64,000 nt of DNA from Aphelocoma coerulescens (lineage: Eukaryota > Chordata > Aves > Passeriformes > Corvidae). Below the pieces are notes generated by a model. It did no database searches. It was not told the DNA's origin and worked only from the letters and a program-made list of their open reading frames with translations. Each line of letters opens with the position of its first letter. Position 1 is the stretch's first letter. The stretch covers positions 31,505,001-31,569,000 of the forward strand of contig NC_091013.1 in the NCBI RefSeq assembly GCF_041296385.1, read 5' to 3'. Made by a program: the position numbers and the translations under genes. This document shows, in pieces, positions 23,501 through 32,295 of this stretch.

Positions 23501-26500
23501 GTCTCACTCCTTCCCTTCTGCTGTATGAGTAAAAAATTGGCATTTAAAACCAATCGTATTTGTTCCATTCACTCAAGAAAAATAGAAATATTTTGGGGAT
23601 CAGTTCCAAGCCAAACTAGAAAATAGAAGAAAATGTTGCTTTTGTTTATTTTCATGTTAAATTATGTTACACAATTAAACAGGATAATGCATACAAAGGC
23701 AATGAAATTATCAATGACTTGTTTTACTGTTTGGAGATTTTGCTATGTCCACAGTTCATGTAAAACTCATGTAGCACAGTTTCTGGGATGGTGAAAAATC
23801 CTACTGTAATGTAACAGAATGAGCCTTAAGGATTTGTAAGAATAAGCACTTTTATATTAAAAAGCAAATATTAATTCATCAGTAATATTACTTTTTTAAT
23901 GTGACAATAAACCATGAAATCAACATCCTTCTGTCTCAATTATGCCTCATCTGTCTCCTTCTTAAATCTTTTTCCAAGGGAAGCAATTCCCTGGTTCTAT
24001 GTTACGGCTTTTGAATCTCATCGCAGTCACCTGTGCTCCTGCCTAAGTCACCTACCCTCATCCACACTTCCTTCGTGGGTGAGCTCATGAAAGCTTCATA
24101 CAAGGAAGGAGGAAAGGCTCTTTCATTACAGCAGATCTCATTAGCAAGACACCAGTTTAAACTGGGGTGTCTGGCAGAACCAAAGATGTCAAAAGAGGCA
24201 GCTCTCCAGGAAAAAGGAGAGCAGTCGCTGCTACATTTTGGTGAGGCACCGGATGAGCACATCACCAATCCAAGCTTTTCTTTATGCAGATGTAGGAAAC
24301 AAGCCCCTGTACTTAAGACCAGTAACATCTGTAAGTAGTGCCAAAGCCAGCCATGATTTCAGCAGTTGCAGAGCAGCAGTTCACAATTTACAGCCACTAT
24401 TATAATAAAACCACAAGAAATACAAGTCACTCTCCACCCTGCCTTCCACTGTCCTCACACACACGCACCATGTTTACCAGCTACTTCCCAATTCCTAAGG
24501 CTTCTTCCCACATAGGATTGCCATCTCATCGGAGTACTTATTCCATACTGAGGCCAAAACCTAAATGCTGCTGTTTTAACATGGCCATTTTCCAAGTGGT
24601 GGAGTCTTGTGGTTCTTCTCTGCTCTATCAATACCTGTGGAGTCACGGCCTGGACATTTTCCTATTTCTTACTGGGGAAGATATATTTTTCCAGGCAGCA
24701 TCTGACAGCCAGGGCAGGTACTGGCTGAACATCTCAGGTGCAGCACAGAAGAAATGACCAAACAATATTTTGCACTTTGATGAGTCACCACCATACACAA
24801 ACCTGTGCATTCAATGGACTTCAACCATCACAAGCTGAAGCACATAAATGGAGAGCTTCAGCTACTGAGGGTGGAGAATGGATTTCAGGAAGTGAATATG
24901 ACTCATGATGGGCTGACACATGGCATTGCTGCTCCTGATCACTGCTGGGAGACTGCTGTTGGGACAGGAAAACAGGCAAAGAACGGTCTCCCAGGTTCTG
25001 CCTGCAGCATCGAAGGATAGGAGACCACTTCCCAGGCATGGCCTGCAGCAGCTGAGGATCTGAAGAACCATGCACAGAGGGACAGCTCCATGTAGCTGTG
25101 TTTCCAAGCCCACCACGGCTCAGAGTGAGCCCACTGCTATCTCCTACATCAATGCTGGTTCAGTCCTACACACCAGACACAGGTTCATTACCTTCTGCCA
25201 GTTAATGGAGCTCTTTGTTTTAGCACTGCATCTCCCTCTGAACACCTCAGTGCTTGGCTGGTAGTCCTGCAAAATATTCATGCAGAACTTTACTTCCTGA
25301 CTTGTTCTTCTTAAACTTCCTCTTCTCAGTGTAATTCAAGGTCAGGAAAGAAATTAGGCACCACTGAGCTAAAGACCTGGAGGGCCCATTACAATGATCT
25401 AGTCTTACTTCCCAGGAAAACACAGGCCATAACATTTAATCAAGGGACTTCTTTATGAAAGGCTAATAACTTGATGAAGAGAAGCCTAACCTTTTATTAA
25501 GGCACCCAATCTTGATTTAAAGACACAAAGCAATGAAGAATTTTCCACAGCTCTTTGACTCCTGTTTGCTAAAAATTCTGCCCCAGTGCTTCATTTGGAA
25601 TGGTATCAAAGCCAACTGCAAAGTCATGCAGAAAAAAAAAAAAAACCCTCAAAACCTGAAAATGGGATATGTGTTCTGAAAGGGGAAAAAATGGGGGAAA
25701 CCTTGCATTTTAGGGGGGTTTCTGCTCCTATTTTAAGGAAAGTATGCATAGACAGTAGTATTTGCTATTCTGAAATAAAATCGTCTGTGATCTTGTTCAC
25801 TGAACATGCAAGCCCACAAGACAAAACACAAAAGGAAACATCGCAATAAGTCCTGCTGAAATGCAGGCCCTGTCATCGTACTTCCAAATTTGCAGCAAGC
25901 TCACATTCATCATAATGTGATTCTTACATTTTCTTTAATTTAAAAATAGGAACCAGCAGCACATCTTGATGTTCCTTAAAATGAATGCCAGGCCACTCAA
26001 CTGCCTGGATAGCGATTATTAGCTTGAAACCTCCTGTCCTATGAGGAATTGCAAATCAGTAGAGATGTACTGCTACAGTGTCTCCTAGGACCCTTTATGC
26101 AACTCCTGACAGTGTGAATTTGAACTGATTTGATATTCTGTAGTCATTTTTCAAACACCAGTATTACAAATCAGCTATAAGAAGCTAAGGTTACATATGT
26201 CAAGAACTGTGACTTGAGAGCACATATACCTACACAGAGCTTAAAATAATGGGGAACACAGGCCTATAGATACAGATCTTTCTTTTTTTTTTTTTCCTGC
26301 TCCCTAGAAAAAAATTATTAGTCACACAGTGCTATGGACTGCTCATGATTTACAAATCCTAGCAGGTAAGCAGGAGAATGAACACTAAGCACAAGGAGTA
26401 TATCCATTTTGGAAAGCCACTGGGGAAAGGGTACCCATGTTTAAAATTTTTCCCTGAGAAAAATCCCCAGCCCTCCCACTGCTGTCATGTTTCTCAAAAA

Positions 26501-27201
26501 GTACTAAAAGGAAGCTTTTGCAGCCATGTCTACTTAATGGTTTAGGCATTGTTAGAAAACAAATCCTTTCAGGTGCCTGGGATCTGGATGACTTGGATGA
26601 ACCTTCGCTTGAGGGAAGAGCTCCTGGGTCCAGGCAGACAGCAATGCCTAAGCAGGGCAATAATCTCCAGTCCCTTCTAGGTAATCGGCACCTGATGCAG
26701 GGCCCCAGACAAGACCTTCCACCCAGATTAGAAAAGTACATTCCTACAGGTATTCTTTAGGGTACCAAGCAAACCTCTTAGGAAATGAGTGGGCCAGGCA
26801 ACAGTTCCAAGTTGGAGGTGTTTGTTTGTTCTGGAGTTTTTTTGCAGGCCAATACAGCAGGGTTTTTGTGGCAACCTGAAAGCAAGCCTTAACATAAACA
26901 GGCCCTCTCTCAGGAAGAAACCCCACTCCAAGCTGCCCATTGGATCAAGTATTTATTTGTAATTAATACTGGTGTTTGAAAAATGACCACAGAAAATCAA
27001 ATCAGCAGAAACTCACACCCCCAAGACAGGCTCCACAGTCCCAACACCAGCCCCAGTACACCCTCTGCCAAGGATCTGGGACCTGTTCCACTACAGCATG
27101 TGTGATCCATCTTTAGGTTGTTCTTGCACGTCTAATACTAGCAGCAGCAGAAAAAAATTAACTAGGCTTAATGGTCCTTTAATGTGATTAATAGAGTAGT
27201 A

Positions 27202-27207
27202 CTTAGT
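27202..27207. repeat. Target-site duplication, left copy (CTTAGT)
   Basis: Six bases directly outside the LTR, identical to 29,428-29,433. They mark integrase-mediated insertion at this locus. Confidence 0.92.
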
Positions 27208-27497
27208 TGTTGCAGTGGGGATACTGCAACACGCCTATATCAAACCAGGAGTCCTGTGGAAAAGAAATATATATATACGGACGGATTCTTGCTAGATGTT
27301 TCAGAGATGTTTATTTCCCCAGCCGCATGGCCGGGCTCTGCCGAGAGACTCTTACAGTCGGGACCCGAGCTGCTTTGCCCGCGCAGGGGAACACAAACCA
27401 ACCAATGGGGAACGAGGCTGAGCAGGGGCAGGGAAACCGCGTGTGTCTGTGCCCTCAGGGCTCCCAGGGCTACAGGCGGGGGGAGGAGACCCCAACA
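27208..27497 (-). repeat. 3' LTR of the provirus (290 bp)
   Basis: Partner of the LTR at 29,142-29,427, about 98% identical by eye. The indel is in a TA run (TATATATATA here). The ATTGG box lies at 27,406-27,402 and the AATAAA at 27,315-27,310. A perfect 9-bp inverted repeat with a 6-base loop (27,208-27,216 and 27,223-27,231) forms the sense 3' end of U5. Confidence 0.93.
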
Positions 27498-27714
27498 TCT
27501 CACCCGTTTTATTTTAATAAAAGGAGAATGAAGACAACTGGATAACCATAACAAGAACTGTTTCAAAACAAAACAAGCCACCCTCCTGAGTCTTTAAATG
27601 TCCAAACAGATTCTCCGGAACACCTTAGGGCTGACAGAAGGGAGACAGAACTCTCTGGACATGCCTGTGGGGAAACTGAGGCAGGAGAGGGTTTAATTTC
27701 TTCCCTCCCCCTTT
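27498..27714 (-). other. Proviral 3' untranslated region and weak polypurine tract
   Basis: Between the ORF2 stop and the 3' LTR there are about 217 bases without an ORF. In sense, the bases just before the LTR read TTAAAATAAAACGGGTGAGA. This is purine-rich but interrupted, and it is the expected place for a polypurine tract priming plus-strand synthesis. No envelope or other retroviral remnant is recognisable. Confidence 0.45.
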
Positions 27715-28251
27715 TCATCCCCCACTCGGCATTGGAAAAGGATTTTTGGGGAAACAATTGGCAAAGGCAGGGTTTTGTGAGGGAAACCATGGATGAAAAA
27801 ACGGATTGGGAATACACTGGGGGTAATAGGACATAGGGTAAAAGGGAAAGGTGGGATTAGGAAAGGGAGACTGTAGGGGGGGTTTACAATGGAGATATTG
27901 TCTAACACGACTACGATTTTTTGCATATATACTGCCTTTTACAGGAACACCATCAGGCCCAGTGACCTGCGATGCTTGTAACCCTTTTCTACCTTGTATG
28001 ATTTTGAATTCCACCACCTCTCCATCTCCCAAGCTTGGGATGCATTTTTCAGGGTTATTCTTTTTAATAGCAGTTCTATGCACGAATATGTCTTGCTGGT
28101 TATCACACCTTGTTATAAAACCATAGTTTTGTTTAACATTATACCATTTCACTGTCCCTAAGATCTTAGCTACTATGGTCTTTTCCTTTTTCTGAGTGGC
28201 TGCTGTTTTCTGTCTCACTGTGTCTTTGCTCTCTCTTTCGGTCGCTCCCAT
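27715..28251 (-). CDS. Proviral ORF2: captured Y-box-type cold-shock-domain protein (178 aa from first ATG)
   Basis: Y-box proteins bind single-stranded nucleic acid and package or regulate mRNA. From the first in-frame ATG (28,251, strong context AACATGG) the product is 178 aa. Residues 1-25 are polar and lysine-rich. About 27-107 form a cold-shock domain with LGTVKWYNV, RNP1-like NYGFI (42-46), RNP2-like DIFVH (54-58), the Y-box signature TAIKKNNP, GDGEVVEF and TGPDGVPVKGS. The last ~50 residues are Pro/Phe/Asn-rich and lack the alternating basic/acidic islands of YBX1-3. Identity to the YBX1 domain is about 60-65% by eye. Oddities: the usual Gly of GYGFI is Asn, and the frame stays open upstream to at least 28,632 without an ATG. 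LIN28 was considered but lacks the KKNNP signature and its CCHC knuckles are absent here. The domain call is very secure; the capture history is inferred. Confidence 0.9.
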   Translation of the reverse strand: MGATERESKDTVRQKTAATQKKEKTIVAKILGTVKWYNVKQNYGFITRCDNQQDIFVHRTAIKKNNPEKCIPSLGDGEVVEFKIIQGRKGLQASQVTGPDGVPVKGSIYAKNRSRVRQYLHCKPPLQSPFPNPTFPFYPMSYYPQCIPNPFFHPWFPSQNPAFANCFPKNPFPMPSGG

Positions 28252-29024
28252 GTTGGAATTATCGGCGCTGCTGGTTCCGGCGCGCTTTTCCCAGGGTCGC
28301 GTTTGGGGCCGCGCGGGCCGGGCCGGGCCACGCCGCTCCGTTCTCCGTGCGTCGCCTCCTCTGGTCGCAGCTGCGTTGCCACTGCCAGGCGCTGCATCTC
28401 GGCGGGCCCCCCAAGCGATGACCCCCCCGTGCCCCGCTCCAGCGCGCGTTCCGGCTGGGCACGGCTCCACTCTGCCGCCAGCCGCCGCCCGCGCACCGCC
28501 CCTCTCGTTCGGGCGCTCACGGGGCTCGCTCCACCACGCGCTGCACGGGGCCGGGCGGGCACTGCCGGCCGTGCCGCTCCTGCCGCGCCTCGCTCCACCG
28601 ACACTGCGGCCCGCGTGGCTCCGCCCGCACACGGGAACCGTCTCGCTGCTGCTCGCAGAGCGCTCGGTGCACGTGGCCTGGGTCGCACGGTCCCTGAGCC
28701 AGGCTTCCCTTCACCAGGACACAGCTGACATTGCTCAACAGTCTCGGTTATTAAATAATATTCACGAAAATATTCTTCCATCGGCATATATTTTGACTCA
28801 AATATTAACTGGGTCCAAACGGTCTTCCAAAAGCTCTTGGTAAGAATTAAATCCCAACAAACATAGAAAAAGTCCTTAAACAACCATGCCAGGAAGTGTT
28901 TCAGTTCTTTCTGAGCTTGAATCAAGCTAAAATTTACAAATCGTTGTTCAAGAATCATTTTAAGTTTAAGATAAATGTCCATATGCGGCTCTGAAAGCCA
29001 AGAGTCTTCCCACGGTTCCTCCAT
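28215..29024 (-). CDS. Proviral ORF1: Gag matrix-like N-terminus fused to a GC-rich segment (269 aa)
   Basis: The ORF starts at an ATG in strong Kozak context (A at -3, G at +4). Residues about 15-75 follow the pattern of betaretrovirus-type matrix domains: YLKLKMILEQRFV (helix, QR and V positions), then ELKHFLAWLFK and SFWKTVW. In capsid-forming Gags this domain targets the membrane. There is no N-terminal myristoylation glycine and no recognisable capsid or nucleocapsid. After about residue 100 (near 28,725) composition changes sharply to GC-rich, Arg/Ala/Pro-rich sequence until the stop at 28,215. That segment may be 5' sequence of the captured host transcript read in an incidental frame. 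The matrix assignment is by pattern only and is moderately sure; the ORF itself is certain. Confidence 0.6.
   Translation of the reverse strand: MEEPWEDSWLSEPHMDIYLKLKMILEQRFVNFSLIQAQKELKHFLAWLFKDFFYVCWDLILTKSFWKTVWTQLIFESKYMPMEEYFREYYLITETVEQCQLCPGEGKPGSGTVRPRPRAPSALRAAARRFPCAGGATRAAVSVERGAAGAARPAVPARPRAARGGASPVSARTRGAVRGRRLAAEWSRAQPERALERGTGGSSLGGPAEMQRLAVATQLRPEEATHGERSGVARPGPRGPKRDPGKSAPEPAAPIIPTWERPKERAKTQ
28252..28720 (-). other. GC-rich segment inside the provirus
   Basis: This segment has far higher G+C and CpG than the flanking matrix-like part, ORF2 tail or host DNA. It is open in two frames in sense: the ORF1 frame and the ORF2 frame. Vertebrate YBX genes have GC-rich 5' UTRs and Ala/Pro/Gly-rich N-termini, so it could be the 5' part of the captured transcript. 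I could not align it to a specific gene. Confidence 0.5.
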
Positions 29025-29141
29025 GGTTTAGATATGGAATAGCTAAACAAAACCAAGAAGAGGAATCCAAAGTTTCCAGGGTTTACTCACACAAAGTCGC
29101 TTAGGGATCGGGGATCATTCTGCCCGCATTCTCTACCATAA
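29025..29141 (-). other. Proviral leader with putative primer-binding region and splice donor
   Basis: In sense, the bases after the LTR end are TTATGGTAGAGAATGCGGGC. A TGG, the expected start of a tRNA primer-binding site, sits 3 bases inside. I could not match the following bases to the 3' end of a common vertebrate tRNA. GTGAGTAAAC at 29,090-29,081 fits a 5' splice donor, as in the leader of many retroviruses. The leader then reaches an ATG in strong context (AACCATGG). Confidence 0.5.
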
Positions 29142-29427
29142 TGTTGCAGTGGGGATACTGCAACACGCCTATATCAAACCAGGAGTCCCGTGGAAAAGAA
29201 ATATATACGGACGGATTCTTGCTAGATGTTTCAGAGATGTTTATTTCCCCAGCCGCATGGCCGGGCTCTGCCGAGAGACTCTTACAGTCGGGACCCGAAC
29301 TGCTTTGCCCGCGCAGGGGAACACAAACCAACCAATGGGGAACGAGGCTGACCAGGGGCCAGGAAACCGCGTGTGTCTGTGCCCTCAGGGCTCCCAGGGC
29401 TACAGGCGGGGGGAGGAGACCCCAACA
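29142..29427 (-). repeat. 5' LTR of the provirus (286 bp)
   Basis: This copy is upstream in the sense (minus) direction. In sense it starts TGTTGGGGTC and ends CTGCAACA. It contains an ATTGG (inverted CCAAT) at 29,336-29,332 and an AATAAA polyadenylation signal at 29,245-29,240. No clear TATA box precedes the likely cap region. It differs from its partner by about five substitutions and a 4-bp shorter TA run. Confidence 0.93.
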
Positions 29428-29433
29428 CTTAGT
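29428..29433. repeat. Target-site duplication, right copy (CTTAGT)
   Basis: Six bases directly outside the LTR, identical to 27,202-27,207. The match between outer flanks shows the two LTRs entered together and did not arise by recombination between different proviruses. Confidence 0.92.
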
Positions 29434-32149
29434 GGCAACCTAAACTCACTGATGAACCAGGGAAAAAAAGAAGAAGCTAAGAGTGATGAAAGTTCTTTAA
29501 ACTTCAAGGACACCAAATATAAACAATACAAAAATATAAATCTGCTTCTCCAAGTCACTGCAACATGGTAAGTCTGGATTCAGTGGATTGTTTTTATAGC
29601 TCTCTTCATGATGCAGAATGGACTAAAAGCTTAAAAATAGGTTTAGATGAGGCAGACATAATTTGTTCTTGTTTCATCAGAACATAAATTTTTACCAGGG
29701 AAGAATTTAAATATCTAGGCTTAGGCCCTCTAACTAGCTTGAGCTAATACTTTCTAATCAAAACAAGGTATTCTTTCCTGTATATGAAGTTATTTGAGTT
29801 AAAACACTGCAAGAACGGAGGATTTAAGCTTAAACACTGTAAATGAGGTGTACAAAAAATCTTATTTTGTATTGGCTGCTCTAGATCAGGCTCACAAAAA
29901 TCATCATCATCATCATCCAGACAAAGCCACAAGAAGAAGATAAAGCTATCCTGTCTGTTTCCAAGCATAAGACAGGGGTAAATTGATACCTATTTCACAT
30001 ACTTTCATAAAGCTCCTGTAAAAGCATGAATAGGTGCTTTGAGAAGATGGAAGGCAGTTGGAACCCTGAAAGCAATCCAAAATTCTCTTTTGATTATACC
30101 TTTATCGTGCATGCTTTCTGAAAATTTTACACTGAAGAAACAGAAGTGACCCAACTGGGTTTGCTTCTTCAGCTCAGCTGTTCTATTCATCTTTCAATTC
30201 GCCTTACCAGTGCCAATTTAAAACATGTGGGTCAGCACAACTGGCTCATAATGAAGAGATGACATTTGGATTACATTGCATTTATTAAAGCATTATTAAA
30301 GTATGAAAAAGATTACACTAACTGGTGTCTTCCTAATTTTAAGTAGTGTTGCAAATTGTCCACCATCCTAGTTGCCCTCTCAAAAATAACCTGGACAGAT
30401 CCTAATTCCACTACAGCTCCTTTTTGAACAAGATCTCAGAAACAAAAGCTTTGTGGATTTCAGCACAAAGTATCCCAACCTCAGCACTGAATCCCCTCAG
30501 TGGCACTTCCCCAGATCATATTCTTCAGATTACTCCTGAACATCATTTTGTCATCTTTCAATTCACTCACAACTTCCTACCTGTGAGAACTTATTCATTT
30601 CCAAAATTATGTATTAATATGAAAGACACCTTGGTTTATTTAGCCAATGCAGCAAAACAGCACTGCAGTATGAAGTAGGCTCAAAAAATAAGAAACACTT
30701 GAAAGTCAATTCCTTTTTCTGCTTCCAGAATTTCTGGAGTTTTAGTTGTAGAAGGCAGAACTATGCAAACAGGGCTCCCACATAAAAATCACAGCCCACA
30801 AGAGATGCATGGGAGAGACACCTTCCACTCCAGAACTCTAAGAAAGCTTTCTGCACTGAGTCGTAATAGGACAGGAAGATAATCTATTTAACTGAAATGC
30901 ATTTTAGTGCCTGGCTCCCCTGACAGCCCTGGAGGTCACTGTCTAATGCTGCATGAATTATCTGTGACTTTCCAAGGAGCAATTCTCACAAGCAAGAAAG
31001 CACAGCCAGAAAATTAGTGCCTCAATACCAGAGCATTTAGCACATACAGGCAAACACATATAAGGTGAAGTAGTTGTGGTTCTTTTGACATGGAAGACAC
31101 AAATTGGCTTTGATTGAGCTACAACTTCACGTACCAACCTGGGCTGAGTTGGTTGGAAGGGATACACCTCCTGGTAAATATCACGGGGAGCTCCACCTTC
31201 ATTGTGCTGTTCGTGCTTTCAGGTCTAGGTACATCTTACGGGCATACCATGGAATTCCAGATGACCCAGCCTTACTACCCTTCGCTGCATCTTGGATGTA
31301 TTACCAGGAAACTAGACTTTTAGGATGATCTGAATGACTACAAAGAGGTAATTATAAGAGACCTTGTATATTGGCATGGAAAAGCTTTTACTGTGGAGAC
31401 AGCATGGACAGTGTGGGCAATGCATGTCAAGACTACTAATACATGAAAAGGAAGTCATAAATAGCTTAAGGATGGCATAAAACCAGATAGCAAAGGGAAG
31501 CATTGAAAAGGCTTTTTCAATTAAGGGTAAGACCTTTCTTCTTGAAGTGGTAGAAAACAGGATTTAGGAAGGGGAGACAAGGTCAGGTTACTGGATAATG
31601 CAGTCTTCCTGGGTGGCAAGATACCTGCTGAATGAAATGAGACAGCATGAATGTTAGAGATGCCAGAGAGGAGCTGGTTATAGTAATTAAGGTCTGAGGT
31701 GATGAGCTCAGCATCACCTGTCTAAAAAAACAGTACAGACGGCTCGACCAAGACATCTGACCAGGGTACAGCTGCAACCCAAACAGCTAACAAGATGTTC
31801 AGCTACTCAGACAGTACTGAATTCTCCTCTGGCATACTGTCCATGCCCCTTCCCAAGCTCTAGAAGATCCTGCAGAGACAAGCAGAGGTCAGAGAGTAAG
31901 AATGAGAATGAGCGAGTTGGGGGTCAGAGGGTGTAAGGGTAGAGGCAGAGACTATCACCAGAAGAGGTTGAAAGGAATGAGATTTGTTTATCTCAGAAAA
32001 GAGGCAGATAGGAAGGCACACAGTAAGATAAAATACCAAATACTCTAGAGAAGAAATATCTGACATTTCTCTCTAACTTGCTGCATAACACAAGAATAAA
32101 GGAACATTCAATGAAATGAAGACCTCATGTATTCAAAGCTGATCAAATG

Positions 32150-32295
32150 AAATTCTCTTTCACATAATGTGTAATTGGAAAGTGGAAGATATCACCACAG
32201 GAAGCACTGAGGTCAAGAACTGTGCAGGATTCAAAGAAGGATTGGATGGCTATATGGATCACAGGAATATCCAGTCAGAACAATTATGCTAAACT
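32150..32295 (+). repeat. Ancient CR1-like LINE remnant, 3' region
   Basis: The sequence CAGGATTCAAAGAAGGATTG followed by GGATGGCTATATGGATCACAG and GAATATCCAG follows the 3' region of old amniote CR1 families (gcaggattcaaaaaaggattgga...atatggata...gaatatcca). It is strongly diverged and its ends are uncertain. Confidence 0.55.

Larger units (their letters stand above)
17561..27207. other. Intergenic sequence between AFF3 and the provirus
   Basis: No gene is recognisable. One long CR1 copy (19.7-20.5 kb) is described separately. The remaining open frames on both strands (for example around 21.8-22.5 kb and 24.0-25.1 kb) are short, often lack ATG starts and resemble no known family. Confidence 0.6.
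27208..29427 (-). mobile_element. Compact LTR provirus carrying a Y-box cold-shock gene
   Basis: Two nearly identical LTRs flank a 1.64-kb interior. The outer ends are TG...CA, and the insertion is bounded by a perfect 6-bp duplication, CTTAGT, at 27,202-27,207 and 29,428-29,433. A 6-bp duplication is usual for class II (beta/alpha-like) endogenous retroviruses. Sense is the minus strand: the AATAAA signal in each LTR, a leader splice-donor-like site, a Gag-matrix-like ORF and a cold-shock-domain ORF all read that way. No protease, reverse transcriptase, integrase or envelope is recognisable, so the element would need proteins in trans. The arrangement resembles acutely transforming retroviruses with a partial gag and a captured host sequence. 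It lies between AFF3 and REV1, antisense to both. Confidence 0.9.

Noticed and set aside
24002..25116. Cluster of medium-length open frames on both strands
   Set aside because: No family similarity, starts are often not ATG, and the frames overlap on opposite strands; probably chance.
27715..28251. LIN28 as the source of the cold-shock ORF
   Set aside because: The domain has the Y-box TAIKKNNP and TGPDGVPV signatures and the protein lacks the two CCHC zinc knuckles of LIN28.
28270..28300. Possible -1 slippery site (GGGAAAA in sense) for ORF1-to-ORF2 frameshifting
   Set aside because: In the ORF1 frame the codons are GGG AAA AGC, so the run is not in the X XXY YYZ phase needed for tandem slippage.
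28252..28632. A 305-aa reading of the cold-shock ORF starting at 28,632
   Set aside because: The codon at 28,632-28,630 is GTG, not ATG. The first ATG in the frame is at 28,251, so I annotate 178 aa and treat the upstream part as open but unproven.
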